Shown one piece after another: positions 27,201 to 33,375 of a DNA stretch of 45,368 bases. This DNA comes from a virus, in IMG/VR virus record IMGVR_UViG_3300045738_000494, positions 1 through 45,368 of that record. One strand, given 5' to 3'. Position 1 is the stretch's first letter. The number at the start of each line of letters is the position of its first letter. Below the pieces are notes generated by a model. It had not been told where the DNA came from and made no database searches. It worked only from the letters and a program-made list of their open reading frames with translations. A program made the position numbers and the translations under genes.

Positions 27201-29860
27201 TCAGTTGGGTTTCTGAGGATGGAACCGAAAACCATCCAATAAGATTAGTGAGCAACAATGTTTCCTTGTCCCCCGACCTAAGAGACAAACTCTCGGACAC
27301 CCTGAACCCCCCCCTGAATGACTATGACGACGACGACAATCCTTTCACAGTTGCAGAAAACGTACAATACACAAGGAGCCTAGAAAGGACTGGCCGGGGC
27401 GACATTGCGTCTGGCCATGTAGATATTAGATCTCCTGTAGAGTTGCTAGGTAACATGGATTGGTATTTGGATGCAAATAATCTAAGAGCCGGTGATCCAA
27501 AAGAGATAGACTACAGACCAAAAACAACAAGGCTTGTTGCTCTGTCGGGGGCTATGCTGCCTATCAATAAAGAAGTGAAGGTTACTGTCAAAGAATACGA
27601 AGAAACCTATTTAGTTGGCTATAAAGAAGTAATAACAATTCATCCTGAAGTTGTTACTATTATACCGCCCAAGCTAAGAGAAATAGAAACAGACGACAGC
27701 AAATATTGTCCAGACAATACAACGGTATGTACCGCGACAGGTATAGCAGATGGCCCAGTTATTGTAGCTGAAGAGCCTGAGCTGTTCTCTCCGTTTAGAT
27801 CTGGTAGAGAACGATCAAGGATAGTTTTGCTGTCAGACTCAAGCTTGGTGCAACAAGGCATATGCGAGGATCACTACTTCACCCTCAACGCCGGGTTTAT
27901 CAAGAGCTTGTACCCCAAGAGTCTTGATGCCCTGCGTGACAATGTAAACAACATGTCCCAAGACATAAATCCTTCGCCATCCGAAGGTACTAATAGCACA
28001 ATAGAAAGCCTTGTAAACGTTGATGGTGGAAGGCAATTCGCTTTCTGGCAAAAAATAATTGCTCCAGAGCAAGGGTCTCCCCAGAGGTTCTATTCTGCAA
28101 GCGGCATGTCTGCATTAACATCACGGTTCGGCTCTTCAAACTCCCAACGTCAAGAGAGTGGCGTGTTCATGGGTTACAATATGGTTAACCCAGACAACGT
28201 AGATAGACCAGCGCCTCCAGAGACGGAGAAAAAGAGAAAGAAAGAGAGAGGAATCTTTAGAAGCAGGGCTCATTCATTCGCTGGGGCGTATGTCAAATTT
28301 AGCGGCGTTTTTGACGGGGTCAAGTACTCTGACGCGACTGCGGGGGGCGGCCTGCCTGACCTCATAAAATATCACGGTGTAGACTACTTGGATACTGAGT
28401 ATTTTGCTTCGGGCTATCCGGGAGACTTGTTTGGATATTCTATAGGCCTGCAAAACAACCAAATCATCGTTGGTGCCCCGTATAATGCTTATGATAGCAG
28501 CGGAGTTATTTATTGGGACACAGACGTTTCTTACGACAAGCAAGATAATGTTTCTGGAATCAAGCTTGGCGGAAAAGGTGGTGCTGGGGCAGCGTTCTAC
28601 TTTGAAAGAACAAACTTGGGGATCGACGCAAGGGGGACGCTCACGCCTTGGGAATTCAAGCAGAAGATTAAGCCCATTAGTAGCATAGACGTTGGCTTTG
28701 ATGGACACGGCAGCGTTACTAGCTTGTCAGAATTTAATGCACATTATGGATCTAACGATTACACTGTAACTGACATAGCTGACAGTATAATGCCAGATCA
28801 ATTTGGTGAGTCGGTAAGCATTGATGCAGACTTTGTTGCAATCGGAGCGCCGGGGCACGACTTTGAAAACTACCATGAACACATATATGCTACTGGAGCC
28901 TTCTTAAGAAAAGAATTTGACGGTGAGTTTGACATACCGCTTCATAATGTCTATGACTTGGGCGCGTCGGGTTTGCGGTCTTACGATCTTAGCGGTAGCG
29001 GTCAGGTTGTTTTGAACAATGGAGCCGTGTACACCTTTGAGAACAGGGTAATAGATTGGCCCAGATTTATAAAAGAGTGGACGTTTGCGGAGAAAATTAT
29101 ACCTCAGGGCTACAAGTCTAGATTGCAAAAAGATTATGACGGAGTTACCGCCGTGTCTGGATCTGAGAATGACCACTTTGGCAAGGCTGTGAGTATAGAC
29201 AGGGCTCGTAGGACAGATGGTGATTATACGCTGGCGGTTGGCTCGCCAAGCCACATGTTCTCCACCAGCGGCGAACACCCATATTCAGATGAAATCGTCT
29301 ATAAGGCAGGAGCGGCCTATACTTATGATGCGATGCTAAGGGGGCAGCCACCTCAGTCTGGAAGCCCGGATGCGTTTATTGACTCAAACGTGTTTGGGAA
29401 TTCTGGCTATAAGGTAAATCTGCTAGTTGAGCAAACGCAACCTAGTGTAAACTATGTTTCCTCTGGCGTTGTGTATACAAACTTGCAAGGTGAATTGTTC
29501 ATAGAGGCTTCTGGTAGGGACTCTGCAACTATGGGCTTTATACAACATAGACCATATATAGAGTCTGTAGTTGGCACGCATCCTAGTGGAGAACTGGTTT
29601 TTGCGTCTTTGCCGCTGCATACAGAGGGTTTAGTGCCTGTTTCTAGCGGTGATATGAACATGTATTTGTCCGGCCCAAGCATGGCAAAAGTGTATAATAC
29701 AGTGAACCTTTATGTAGATTCGCAATATAGGTCGTCTGGAACATTAAATCTTACTACCGCCGGAGTCACTGGAGTTACCATTGGCAGCGGATTGAATCTA
29801 TATACCAGCGGAACAATATTAGCGTCGGACAACCTTAACTTAAATGTCAGGGGTAAGTAA
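18212..29860 (+). CDS. Giant 3882-aa tail protein with LamG-like region and seven FG-GAP-type motifs
   Basis: At 11.6 kb this is a quarter of the window; I know no close named relative. The start (MTDCLCVKRADSILEGAGG) follows the tape measure stop by 14 bases without a clear ribosome binding site. Residues about 900-1080 resemble a LamG/concanavalin sandwich (FAVYTRFAPD; LRLYADNEISGYW). Residues about 1360-1585 and 3743-3882 carry short SGxLxLyxxG strand repeats (SGTLNLTTAG, GSGLNLYTSG). Seven FG-GAP/integrin-alpha-type motifs occur near residues 1750, 1846, 2140, 2273, 3406, 3529 and 3654 (YGRAVSIKGDLMLVGAP; FGYSIGLQNNQIIVGAP; FGESVSIDADFVAIGAP). Long alpha/beta insertions separate motifs 2-3 and 4-5. 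It is likely an adhesive tail-tip protein contacting the host surface. The stop overlaps the next start (TAATG). Confidence 0.8.
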   Translation: MTDCLCVKRADSILEGAGGIAVAKLSAIAAIRTNIVGVGSIKATMIRERGAAASPTAEANLYWKGKTGRGIIGSIGVRVGPKLAADIVLGGLWHPPDFFLSYGPYSEVPEVTHLGSFFTMTAEGDINHGLSVSNNLDISLIGSGNLLIPFTDKFAGPFADFGCVQKQYPISDITNINFVTEQNKLENLYQSIDEGLFTGNYHTHGLVSDRISDDKTTYIQPSSVQTEGTFLYKCQITKPTITGKHSRVFFRAAAPLKNYDADIPAEYTITNIKIEDPGGGLIAYYKDIKLKGDANFDDPDGYVNFATYATEPEVNKLELYQWQSGYPDMEQSTGYSLTFQVLAQSFDDPFDDGFDIGFEENSDVYESFSDDGDYLALEGAPLSTQGQRYLNPSNSIRISAVEICNSGSTAGLLKEQYVPIFLEVRPSGDSLERRLRPTQFLLNSFDSGIFPLASSIWELPSTSKNNTTLAGADSLLNALAYLDDDYYVRLDSVDSEHLADSGKLMLKFGLSNPEEVLFTRRGEFGFGHTKKEFNVGDKKEVDTFFTVNRATLRVRAKKEAGTRDYALDVVGWSDDKLLHVTPAVGGFLQNEEGVGDYPVSSGFNTTDYLAFDGEPMSDQDQFYSGILPNNAGGDHYVLSTVPVVTGTTFEWYEIPLRIYEDNVDLGKSIDYSMSSYFEHLYLDIHPLPSGAQVSYIELCLKYSPSTAVKLHTIGSETIGHITSERSEGRIYPTSRQSGDSVINAGSGFAPLSTIESIPHAFTTPDSIKTNYSRRWRGINGLVNGPFDPNMFGFGYENPQLDYPFTSGFFDFADATNGVATISSKTLGDGLVPLTGTISTTYTDYLFKNVGWRFKDQDIFTNEKPGWTSNYKTTDWTSLTNGAENFTDHELYGQIADAFDTVIRISGHNSSVNFGAASLNDAFAVYTRFAPDISVSGASPSFNGFSSGVLVSKWDAGEDLEFALGYEGGYLCGFANTNAGDLVKVKDTVPYSGYQFPLSVMLTYNDNDSQKLRLYADNEISGYWNPGSWDTLRATSATFTRNTGTSNLVLGYSSGSGVGMNMFVSEFGVSNSGNVVYSDADLLYKEVVADKFLENTRVKFWEPDESYTNDSYKLWDRIDETTLDWDLGAFKHCQFGVGYDGWTKRSGRDSISFNLNHAGSGYSQYATKTMPATVDSDLAYHTQIENDFLRFNLSDASDNFYAVAPRISKSLPRGYDFSERAMVVETVLSHTSDTDISWSGGKVGPKLIVSLYTKNQEPASYATTNYGLINRSIHYLESGCIYRLDSTFDFNNFVDESEQWALFPYTRRLTEFNHKYYSKDIDDMFLQYDLVYPSGGAFKSRIDIHTAHVRLDNAFVSASPHSGTLPVYMSGELRARDSVSLHMVSIDSVTNLSGINHLGQWEAIPNGLSLHTKYDPTQTTANVSLHTEGLKYTTASMPLSLRNLGIIDSTIGSYSGVSISTSGGLPVGTGNMPLVTYQVDSMTPSSGSLPLFSFASTVGSLGSFAVSPLYLYSTPTGRTVGYSSGSMPLNTIGLGAPFDSLPEASMSLFVRAPHTPSSILNLYTFSQNVPVVMSGTLGLHTVSTRLTSGLASFYWTNKNAGSPIDVDDNLGDVLFAKADNDEIRGVDLICFADCSIGGCTEKALVTHDTTWREPECVDGGIFRAKATYTNLDYSYSGDFYGIRKFTGLEPGTRYDITIKGKTGNDKGLVPPREWEEWEYGSTDTINFSGFKLIGDHPYATSGRNDSVNDSYGRAVSIKGDLMLVGAPNHHWNAEGSGWLPNAGAAFAYRRITPTNSGGKYFWDFEQKIVLPSGFRSDSYAHKGDVSFFDGLPAIPKRKWNVGQEGRQFGSSLAVCSSGAREIAVVGAPNAEFSRDFDSDVVTRDVPILAIVVTDEFKTDDTLTSLAANIYNIIHTNNNLYKYYAETPAKLSMKLLICDAPPHTDGDKGHDFLTHAKIDRNNVGGATTLEIFSGIQDGFLKAYPYDTSKPFNNIPVLMGVFIDPTPSFGRKSVEPAIDHFIQYYKDYGAVSGVTDVNGVADSGGVYEYRLTGEEEDPEDWIEISNRLLGGLLDTGRLIDENEMRFITTEIGSEHVNTDLEAFNTVPDSGGRVYVFERESGIWNLIQEIKSPSESTLHPPDRFGHAVDISYNSDVITIGSPYIEEACSVYEHKPDERKKMYETIYAWVVENSERLDSDYGAYYSSGVLENFNDYERAYGAAVARERTYHELNPTEKFNLRIDKDINEYKKIYRYNYSDINYTGSWGFIPAMEAGTSRLGWSTSTNEDGSIVAFGAPTDSLNEFDDSNVFYRKGGFYGFGDEPPAAHVASDGWASTCNAGAVRLFQSRKYFPHSGVVEYFKFGNLDRNSHPSERDDGKYETIKDAFTDRPFTRTQFVDVDIPKDAGLAFIITPEVDAASDEILQNIKDWLSLGDRTLVLVGNDPVWEQDGIYEKSNVVINKILSSLGSRMRLRPARNKYESLPSCSASGVPNAISSRNPRYTRQTAITRADMYAKGVADIRMEFPEWNDLLSAAKMSEYYNTNCDDENPTCVLPLSSTGDLRAQKQAKLAKEVNLGLVEVIENFTWGFQFGNGNAGADFPVPPPQLVNKPNKEPKPVIAAAEYSPEIINILPAWEEKKLVPIYNTRIIKKNVEKTTYTFDDNHFSNSSFILSDPTVAGFTHVGIAKYINPDPYLDRDAVRQALGTTKTKVKTEEKKVSNTSVYVAEQEISTETEGLNSRVVMIAGLTPERKENILAGADDNVLFYLNLVRQACPLDDAYILQLGGWTGRNSFKAAYDKSHLKEFFASKGVEVSENHTGHLYSRNNICWIANPNGQPSDSEIQAILGWLGTGNKTLVMTYDETQDSARNMFKLCSSLNIAIKPLYLNGRSKFASNVDDLFPSVTNGNQTLSYNNPIIKGCSERGRVGKLYLRYDEYMRNSDEFNTFTPIEFDKDDTSTSKVVDYALPIGDDIVVSDTFWQIKSGVAKMSIPTVAGSGYRLFFSWVSEDGTENHPIRLVSNNVSLSPDLRDKLSDTLNPPLNDYDDDDNPFTVAENVQYTRSLERTGRGDIASGHVDIRSPVELLGNMDWYLDANNLRAGDPKEIDYRPKTTRLVALSGAMLPINKEVKVTVKEYEETYLVGYKEVITIHPEVVTIIPPKLREIETDDSKYCPDNTTVCTATGIADGPVIVAEEPELFSPFRSGRERSRIVLLSDSSLVQQGICEDHYFTLNAGFIKSLYPKSLDALRDNVNNMSQDINPSPSEGTNSTIESLVNVDGGRQFAFWQKIIAPEQGSPQRFYSASGMSALTSRFGSSNSQRQESGVFMGYNMVNPDNVDRPAPPETEKKRKKERGIFRSRAHSFAGAYVKFSGVFDGVKYSDATAGGGLPDLIKYHGVDYLDTEYFASGYPGDLFGYSIGLQNNQIIVGAPYNAYDSSGVIYWDTDVSYDKQDNVSGIKLGGKGGAGAAFYFERTNLGIDARGTLTPWEFKQKIKPISSIDVGFDGHGSVTSLSEFNAHYGSNDYTVTDIADSIMPDQFGESVSIDADFVAIGAPGHDFENYHEHIYATGAFLRKEFDGEFDIPLHNVYDLGASGLRSYDLSGSGQVVLNNGAVYTFENRVIDWPRFIKEWTFAEKIIPQGYKSRLQKDYDGVTAVSGSENDHFGKAVSIDRARRTDGDYTLAVGSPSHMFSTSGEHPYSDEIVYKAGAAYTYDAMLRGQPPQSGSPDAFIDSNVFGNSGYKVNLLVEQTQPSVNYVSSGVVYTNLQGELFIEASGRDSATMGFIQHRPYIESVVGTHPSGELVFASLPLHTEGLVPVSSGDMNMYLSGPSMAKVYNTVNLYVDSQYRSSGTLNLTTAGVTGVTIGSGLNLYTSGTILASDNLNLNVRGK
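23451..29262 (+). other. Seven FG-GAP/integrin-alpha-like blade motifs with large insertions
   Basis: Motif cores lie at about 23451-23510, 23741-23825, 24626-24700, 25023-25100, 28424-28495, 28794-28865 and 29169-29262. Each has an FG/YG start, a short loop and a GAP/GSP end. Seven is the blade number of the integrin alpha propeller. The classic DxDxDG calcium loop is not clear in any of them. About 1100 residues separate motifs four and five. Confidence 0.65.
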
Positions 29861-31716
29861 TGCCTATTTCAATTAGATACAAAAACGACGCTACTCAAGA
29901 GTGTGTTCTTAGGCCAGCGCCTCTTGTTTCTATTAGCACAGTCGTAAACAAGGTTGGCGATGAGACCATAGGCGTTACATATGGCATCACCCTTACTGGA
30001 TCGTTGCTGCCGGACTTAGGGTTCCCGTATGCTAGGGATGTTGGCGGCACCTTTTTCAAGGCTTGGAAAGACGGGGTTCTCGACACCCTTGATACGCACG
30101 GCGCAGCTACCGCTGACTTTAAGGGGCCATATAAATCATTCGACTCTACAGTAAGCCATGTGGGAGTGCTAGGCCCATTAGAACAGTCAATCCCGAATGA
30201 TTCCACGCTGGACGCCATCTTCTATAAACAAAAAGTGCTGCGTGCGCTATTTGCTTTGGACGGACAAAGGATGGAGATCATACCTATTCATGGTGACGCT
30301 CCAGCAGTTATATGTTACCCGAGAGTTACTGCTATAGACTTCGCAGAAGGAGCTTATATAAACAGAGCCGATTACACAATTACCCTAGAGGCCGACACAT
30401 TAATTAGCGCCTCTCCCGATGGCGGGGAAAGAGTGCAGGACGCGGGTAACCCACTGTATAAACAGGGCTACGGTGATCTGTACGAATCACAGATAGCAGC
30501 GCTTAGTGGGGCGTATATTAGCTCTTTTACCGATGGTTGGACTATGGAGGTGGATGAATCGAGAGGGGAGACAGGTGGCTATCCGGGGCTTATACCGAGG
30601 TCTTATCGCATAACACACAGCATGGCTGCTACCGGGCGAACTCATTACGAACCCAATGACGCTGGGGCGGAGGTAAAGAAAGTTTCGGGCTGGAAAAATG
30701 CCAAGAAGTATATTTTCTCCAACCTTGTGTCAAGGATGCAAGACCCTTCTGCCAGCGGGATACACTCTTATCCAAACGAAGGCGTATACCCCACGCTGTC
30801 AAACGACCAGTCAGGCCCACATTTGTCAGCACCCATACTGCCGGGGCAAACACAATTAGGGGCAGGTGCCCTTGCATTAATCGGTGAATACAGAGGTTTC
30901 AACCACGTAAGAACCGAGGAGGTTGATGTAGCAGGTGGAAGCTATACGCTAACGGACACTTGGCTATTAGCTAGCGGTAGCGCATACGAAGCCTATAGCA
31001 TGTCTATAAGCAGTTCTAATGATGGCCCATTTGTGGACGTGAGTATTGATGGCACTGTTACTGGATTGACTGAACAATCTCCAAGCGGTGAGTTCATGGG
31101 TGGCGTATACCCAGAAGATGAAAATTCAGCTTACGGAAATGCCATAAGAAAGTTTCACGAGATTAGCAACAGTGGTAAATACGGGGTTGCGTGTGATATA
31201 TTCAAAAGGGCCAATAACTCTGTTGCGGTTCCCCTTAATTCGCAGCCCAAGAGTATTTCTTTAGGTCTTAACGAATTTAACGGAGACATAACTTATGCGC
31301 TTTCCTTTGATAATAGGCCTACCAATGTAATATCAGGAGTATTATCAGAGACTATATCTGTTGAGGACACATATCCCGGCGACGTGTTTGCAGTCATTCC
31401 CGTGCTAGGCAGGAAGACTGGGCCAGTGCTTCAATATATAGGAGGAAGATCGGAGTATAAAAGATCTCTTAGTTTAGAGTTAGTAATGGACTACACAGAC
31501 TTGGGATATGGATCTGATAGGACTAGCCTGATGCTGACAAAGCCAAGTCTTGTAGAGCCCACTAAAACCCAGATCAAAAGTTTAATAAAGGAAATGAGCC
31601 CAGAGCAGGAGCCGGGAGTGAGGAAATATTTTATTGATCCCCCCTCGGAAAGCTGGTCTCCCAAAGAAGGTAGATATAGTTTTAATATATCTTGGACATA
31701 CGAACTGGATAGATAA
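29860..31716 (+). CDS. Putative tail-tip/baseplate protein
   Basis: This 618-aa protein starts within the previous stop (TAATG). The N-terminal 190 residues include YKQKVLRALFALDGQRMEII, CYPRVTAIDFAEGAYINRAD and YTITLEAD, a strand-rich segment like proteins that ring the tail tip or hub. The middle (VKKVSGWKNAKKYIFSNLVS; FNHVRTEEVDVAGGSYTLTD) and the end (YSFNISWTYELDR) are also beta-rich. There is no signal peptide, catalytic motif or cysteine cluster. Its place after the tape measure and giant propeller genes, and before a hub-like gene, fits a distal-tail or baseplate ring component. I cannot assign a precise family. The next gene begins two bases after the stop, so it is in the same operon. 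Confidence 0.5.
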   Translation: MPISIRYKNDATQECVLRPAPLVSISTVVNKVGDETIGVTYGITLTGSLLPDLGFPYARDVGGTFFKAWKDGVLDTLDTHGAATADFKGPYKSFDSTVSHVGVLGPLEQSIPNDSTLDAIFYKQKVLRALFALDGQRMEIIPIHGDAPAVICYPRVTAIDFAEGAYINRADYTITLEADTLISASPDGGERVQDAGNPLYKQGYGDLYESQIAALSGAYISSFTDGWTMEVDESRGETGGYPGLIPRSYRITHSMAATGRTHYEPNDAGAEVKKVSGWKNAKKYIFSNLVSRMQDPSASGIHSYPNEGVYPTLSNDQSGPHLSAPILPGQTQLGAGALALIGEYRGFNHVRTEEVDVAGGSYTLTDTWLLASGSAYEAYSMSISSSNDGPFVDVSIDGTVTGLTEQSPSGEFMGGVYPEDENSAYGNAIRKFHEISNSGKYGVACDIFKRANNSVAVPLNSQPKSISLGLNEFNGDITYALSFDNRPTNVISGVLSETISVEDTYPGDVFAVIPVLGRKTGPVLQYIGGRSEYKRSLSLELVMDYTDLGYGSDRTSLMLTKPSLVEPTKTQIKSLIKEMSPEQEPGVRKYFIDPPSESWSPKEGRYSFNISWTYELDR

Positions 31717-31718
31717 TA

Positions 31719-33374
31719 ATGACGCTCAATTCTGATTTTTTTCATGGGTCTGGCTATCGCCCGCTGACTGCACAAGAGCAGGTAGCTACGTCAGGTTATG
31801 ACCGTTATCTTGGAGGTGGCGGCCCATTTGAGTATTATGTTATCGTCCCATCAGCAGAGGCGCACTTTTTTGATTTCTCACAGTCTAGGGAAGAAAACAG
31901 CCTTGTTTTTGCTAAGGGGTACAGCGCTGTATATGGAATTAATTACCTTTATCCTATAGAAATAGGGCCGCCAATTCAGGAAGTGAACCCTTGGGAGGAT
32001 ATAGAGTTTTTTGAGATATCTGGTGTTTATTTAAGCTATCCATCAAATTATACAACACAGGTAAGAGACGATGCAGAGCAATTAAGGATAAGCCCTAAAG
32101 ACATTGATACAACCGCGCGTATGTCGGACTCGATAGTTGGTGCTGACGGATTGGACTCAAATTTTTCAAACGCTTCCAAGTCAGTGCCAAATAATATCAT
32201 AGATAATTTTACCGCCTTTGCGGGGTATATTCACTATATGAGAGATCATAAGAATATGCCAATTGAGCTAAATTATAAGGATTTGCTATATCAAGTTAAC
32301 GAAGAGCCGTATAATAGTTATGTTGGGAATTTAAAAAATAAAAAGAATTTTTCAAGTAGTGATGAGTACTTAGGGATGTCAAATCATAATTTCAGAGCGG
32401 ACTTGGCTGGGTCTGGGTGGTTTTTAAACCGTCAGCCTTGGGGGCCGCCGCCACCTCCGCCGCCGGAAGATCCAAATACCTCCAAAAACCCGCTACTTGA
32501 AGTAGACCCATGCCCCGGAAGCATTGAAAGGGACGGCACTGGTGGTACAATCGAGGTTGACAAAGGAAAGACTAAAGCTATTCTGTATAGACTTTATGGT
32601 AAGCTTAGAGCTAGTGATATTATAGCCGTCTATCCAACCAACAACACTATATTTACGGTTTCACATACGATTGACGAGGAGAATGTCGTACCGGGTGGTG
32701 AGTTTGGGGGCAACCTGCTCATTGTTGTGACGGGTAAAGCAAGTGGCAGCGCGGAGATTCAAATATCGTATACATCAACTTGTGGAAAAGACGAAAACGC
32801 CATTGAGTCTTATTACAAGAATTTCCCCAACTGGACAGGCGATACATTTTTGTCCAAAGTGGAAGTAACGCCAGTTAGGGTTATTGATCAGCCCGGCGAC
32901 GAAGAGGAGGACGGAGAAGAAAACGGAGCTTGCACTACATACGCTACGGCCTTACTGCGTGGAGAGAGTGGGCTCGCCAAAGTGGGGGTTGGCAAAAGAT
33001 TGGAGACGTATTCGTTAATTCCGTTTATCGAATCTATCAAGTCGGTGGCCTCGTCATCAATCGGCCTTACGCTGGAAGATTGGGGAGAGGCTGGTCAGGG
33101 CGGGCAGCCTAGCTACTGCTTCGACTGCGGCGGTGGCCTTGGCGGCGGAGGCACGTTCGTTAAAGGGAAGATGTGGAAAGTTGTCTGGAAGGTTCGGGGG
33201 GTCACCGCTGGAACATACCAAGTTGATTTTACCGTAGCAGCTTATTGTTACGATAAGTCCAAAAAGGGTACAACAAATAATTTGTTAGATGAGAAGTCAG
33301 CCAGAATAAAAAATAGCGACGGTTCTTATAAAACAGTAGAAAAGATATACACTAATAGCGTGGTAGTAGAATAA
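31719..33374 (+). CDS. 551-aa tail protein of unknown function with Pro-rich linker and Ig-like segments
   Basis: I do not recognise the N-terminal 235 residues, which have many aromatic residues and look globular. A linker with seven consecutive prolines (PWGPPPPPPPEDPN, about nt 32438-32480) follows. Next is a probable beta-sandwich with DPCPGS at its start and TSTCG at its end, suggesting a disulfide or a paired-Cys brace. An acidic stretch (GDEEEDGEENG) separates it from a second segment with CFDCGGGLGGGG and the Ig-like ending GVTAGTYQVDFTVAAYCYD. The layout (globular base, stiff linker, two sandwich domains) suits a tail-tip accessory protein projecting outward. There is no clear ribosome binding site, and spacing to both neighbours is only 1-2 bases, so translation is probably coupled. 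Confidence 0.55.
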   Translation: MTLNSDFFHGSGYRPLTAQEQVATSGYDRYLGGGGPFEYYVIVPSAEAHFFDFSQSREENSLVFAKGYSAVYGINYLYPIEIGPPIQEVNPWEDIEFFEISGVYLSYPSNYTTQVRDDAEQLRISPKDIDTTARMSDSIVGADGLDSNFSNASKSVPNNIIDNFTAFAGYIHYMRDHKNMPIELNYKDLLYQVNEEPYNSYVGNLKNKKNFSSSDEYLGMSNHNFRADLAGSGWFLNRQPWGPPPPPPPEDPNTSKNPLLEVDPCPGSIERDGTGGTIEVDKGKTKAILYRLYGKLRASDIIAVYPTNNTIFTVSHTIDEENVVPGGEFGGNLLIVVTGKASGSAEIQISYTSTCGKDENAIESYYKNFPNWTGDTFLSKVEVTPVRVIDQPGDEEEDGEENGACTTYATALLRGESGLAKVGVGKRLETYSLIPFIESIKSVASSSIGLTLEDWGEAGQGGQPSYCFDCGGGLGGGGTFVKGKMWKVVWKVRGVTAGTYQVDFTVAAYCYDKSKKGTTNNLLDEKSARIKNSDGSYKTVEKIYTNSVVVE

Positions 33375-33375
33375 T

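Noticed and set aside
29690-29698. GTGTATAAT inside the giant gene, as a third promoter for the gene at 29860
   Set aside because: Only the 9-base core matches; the rest of the element and leader differ, and it is explained by the codons for KVYNT.
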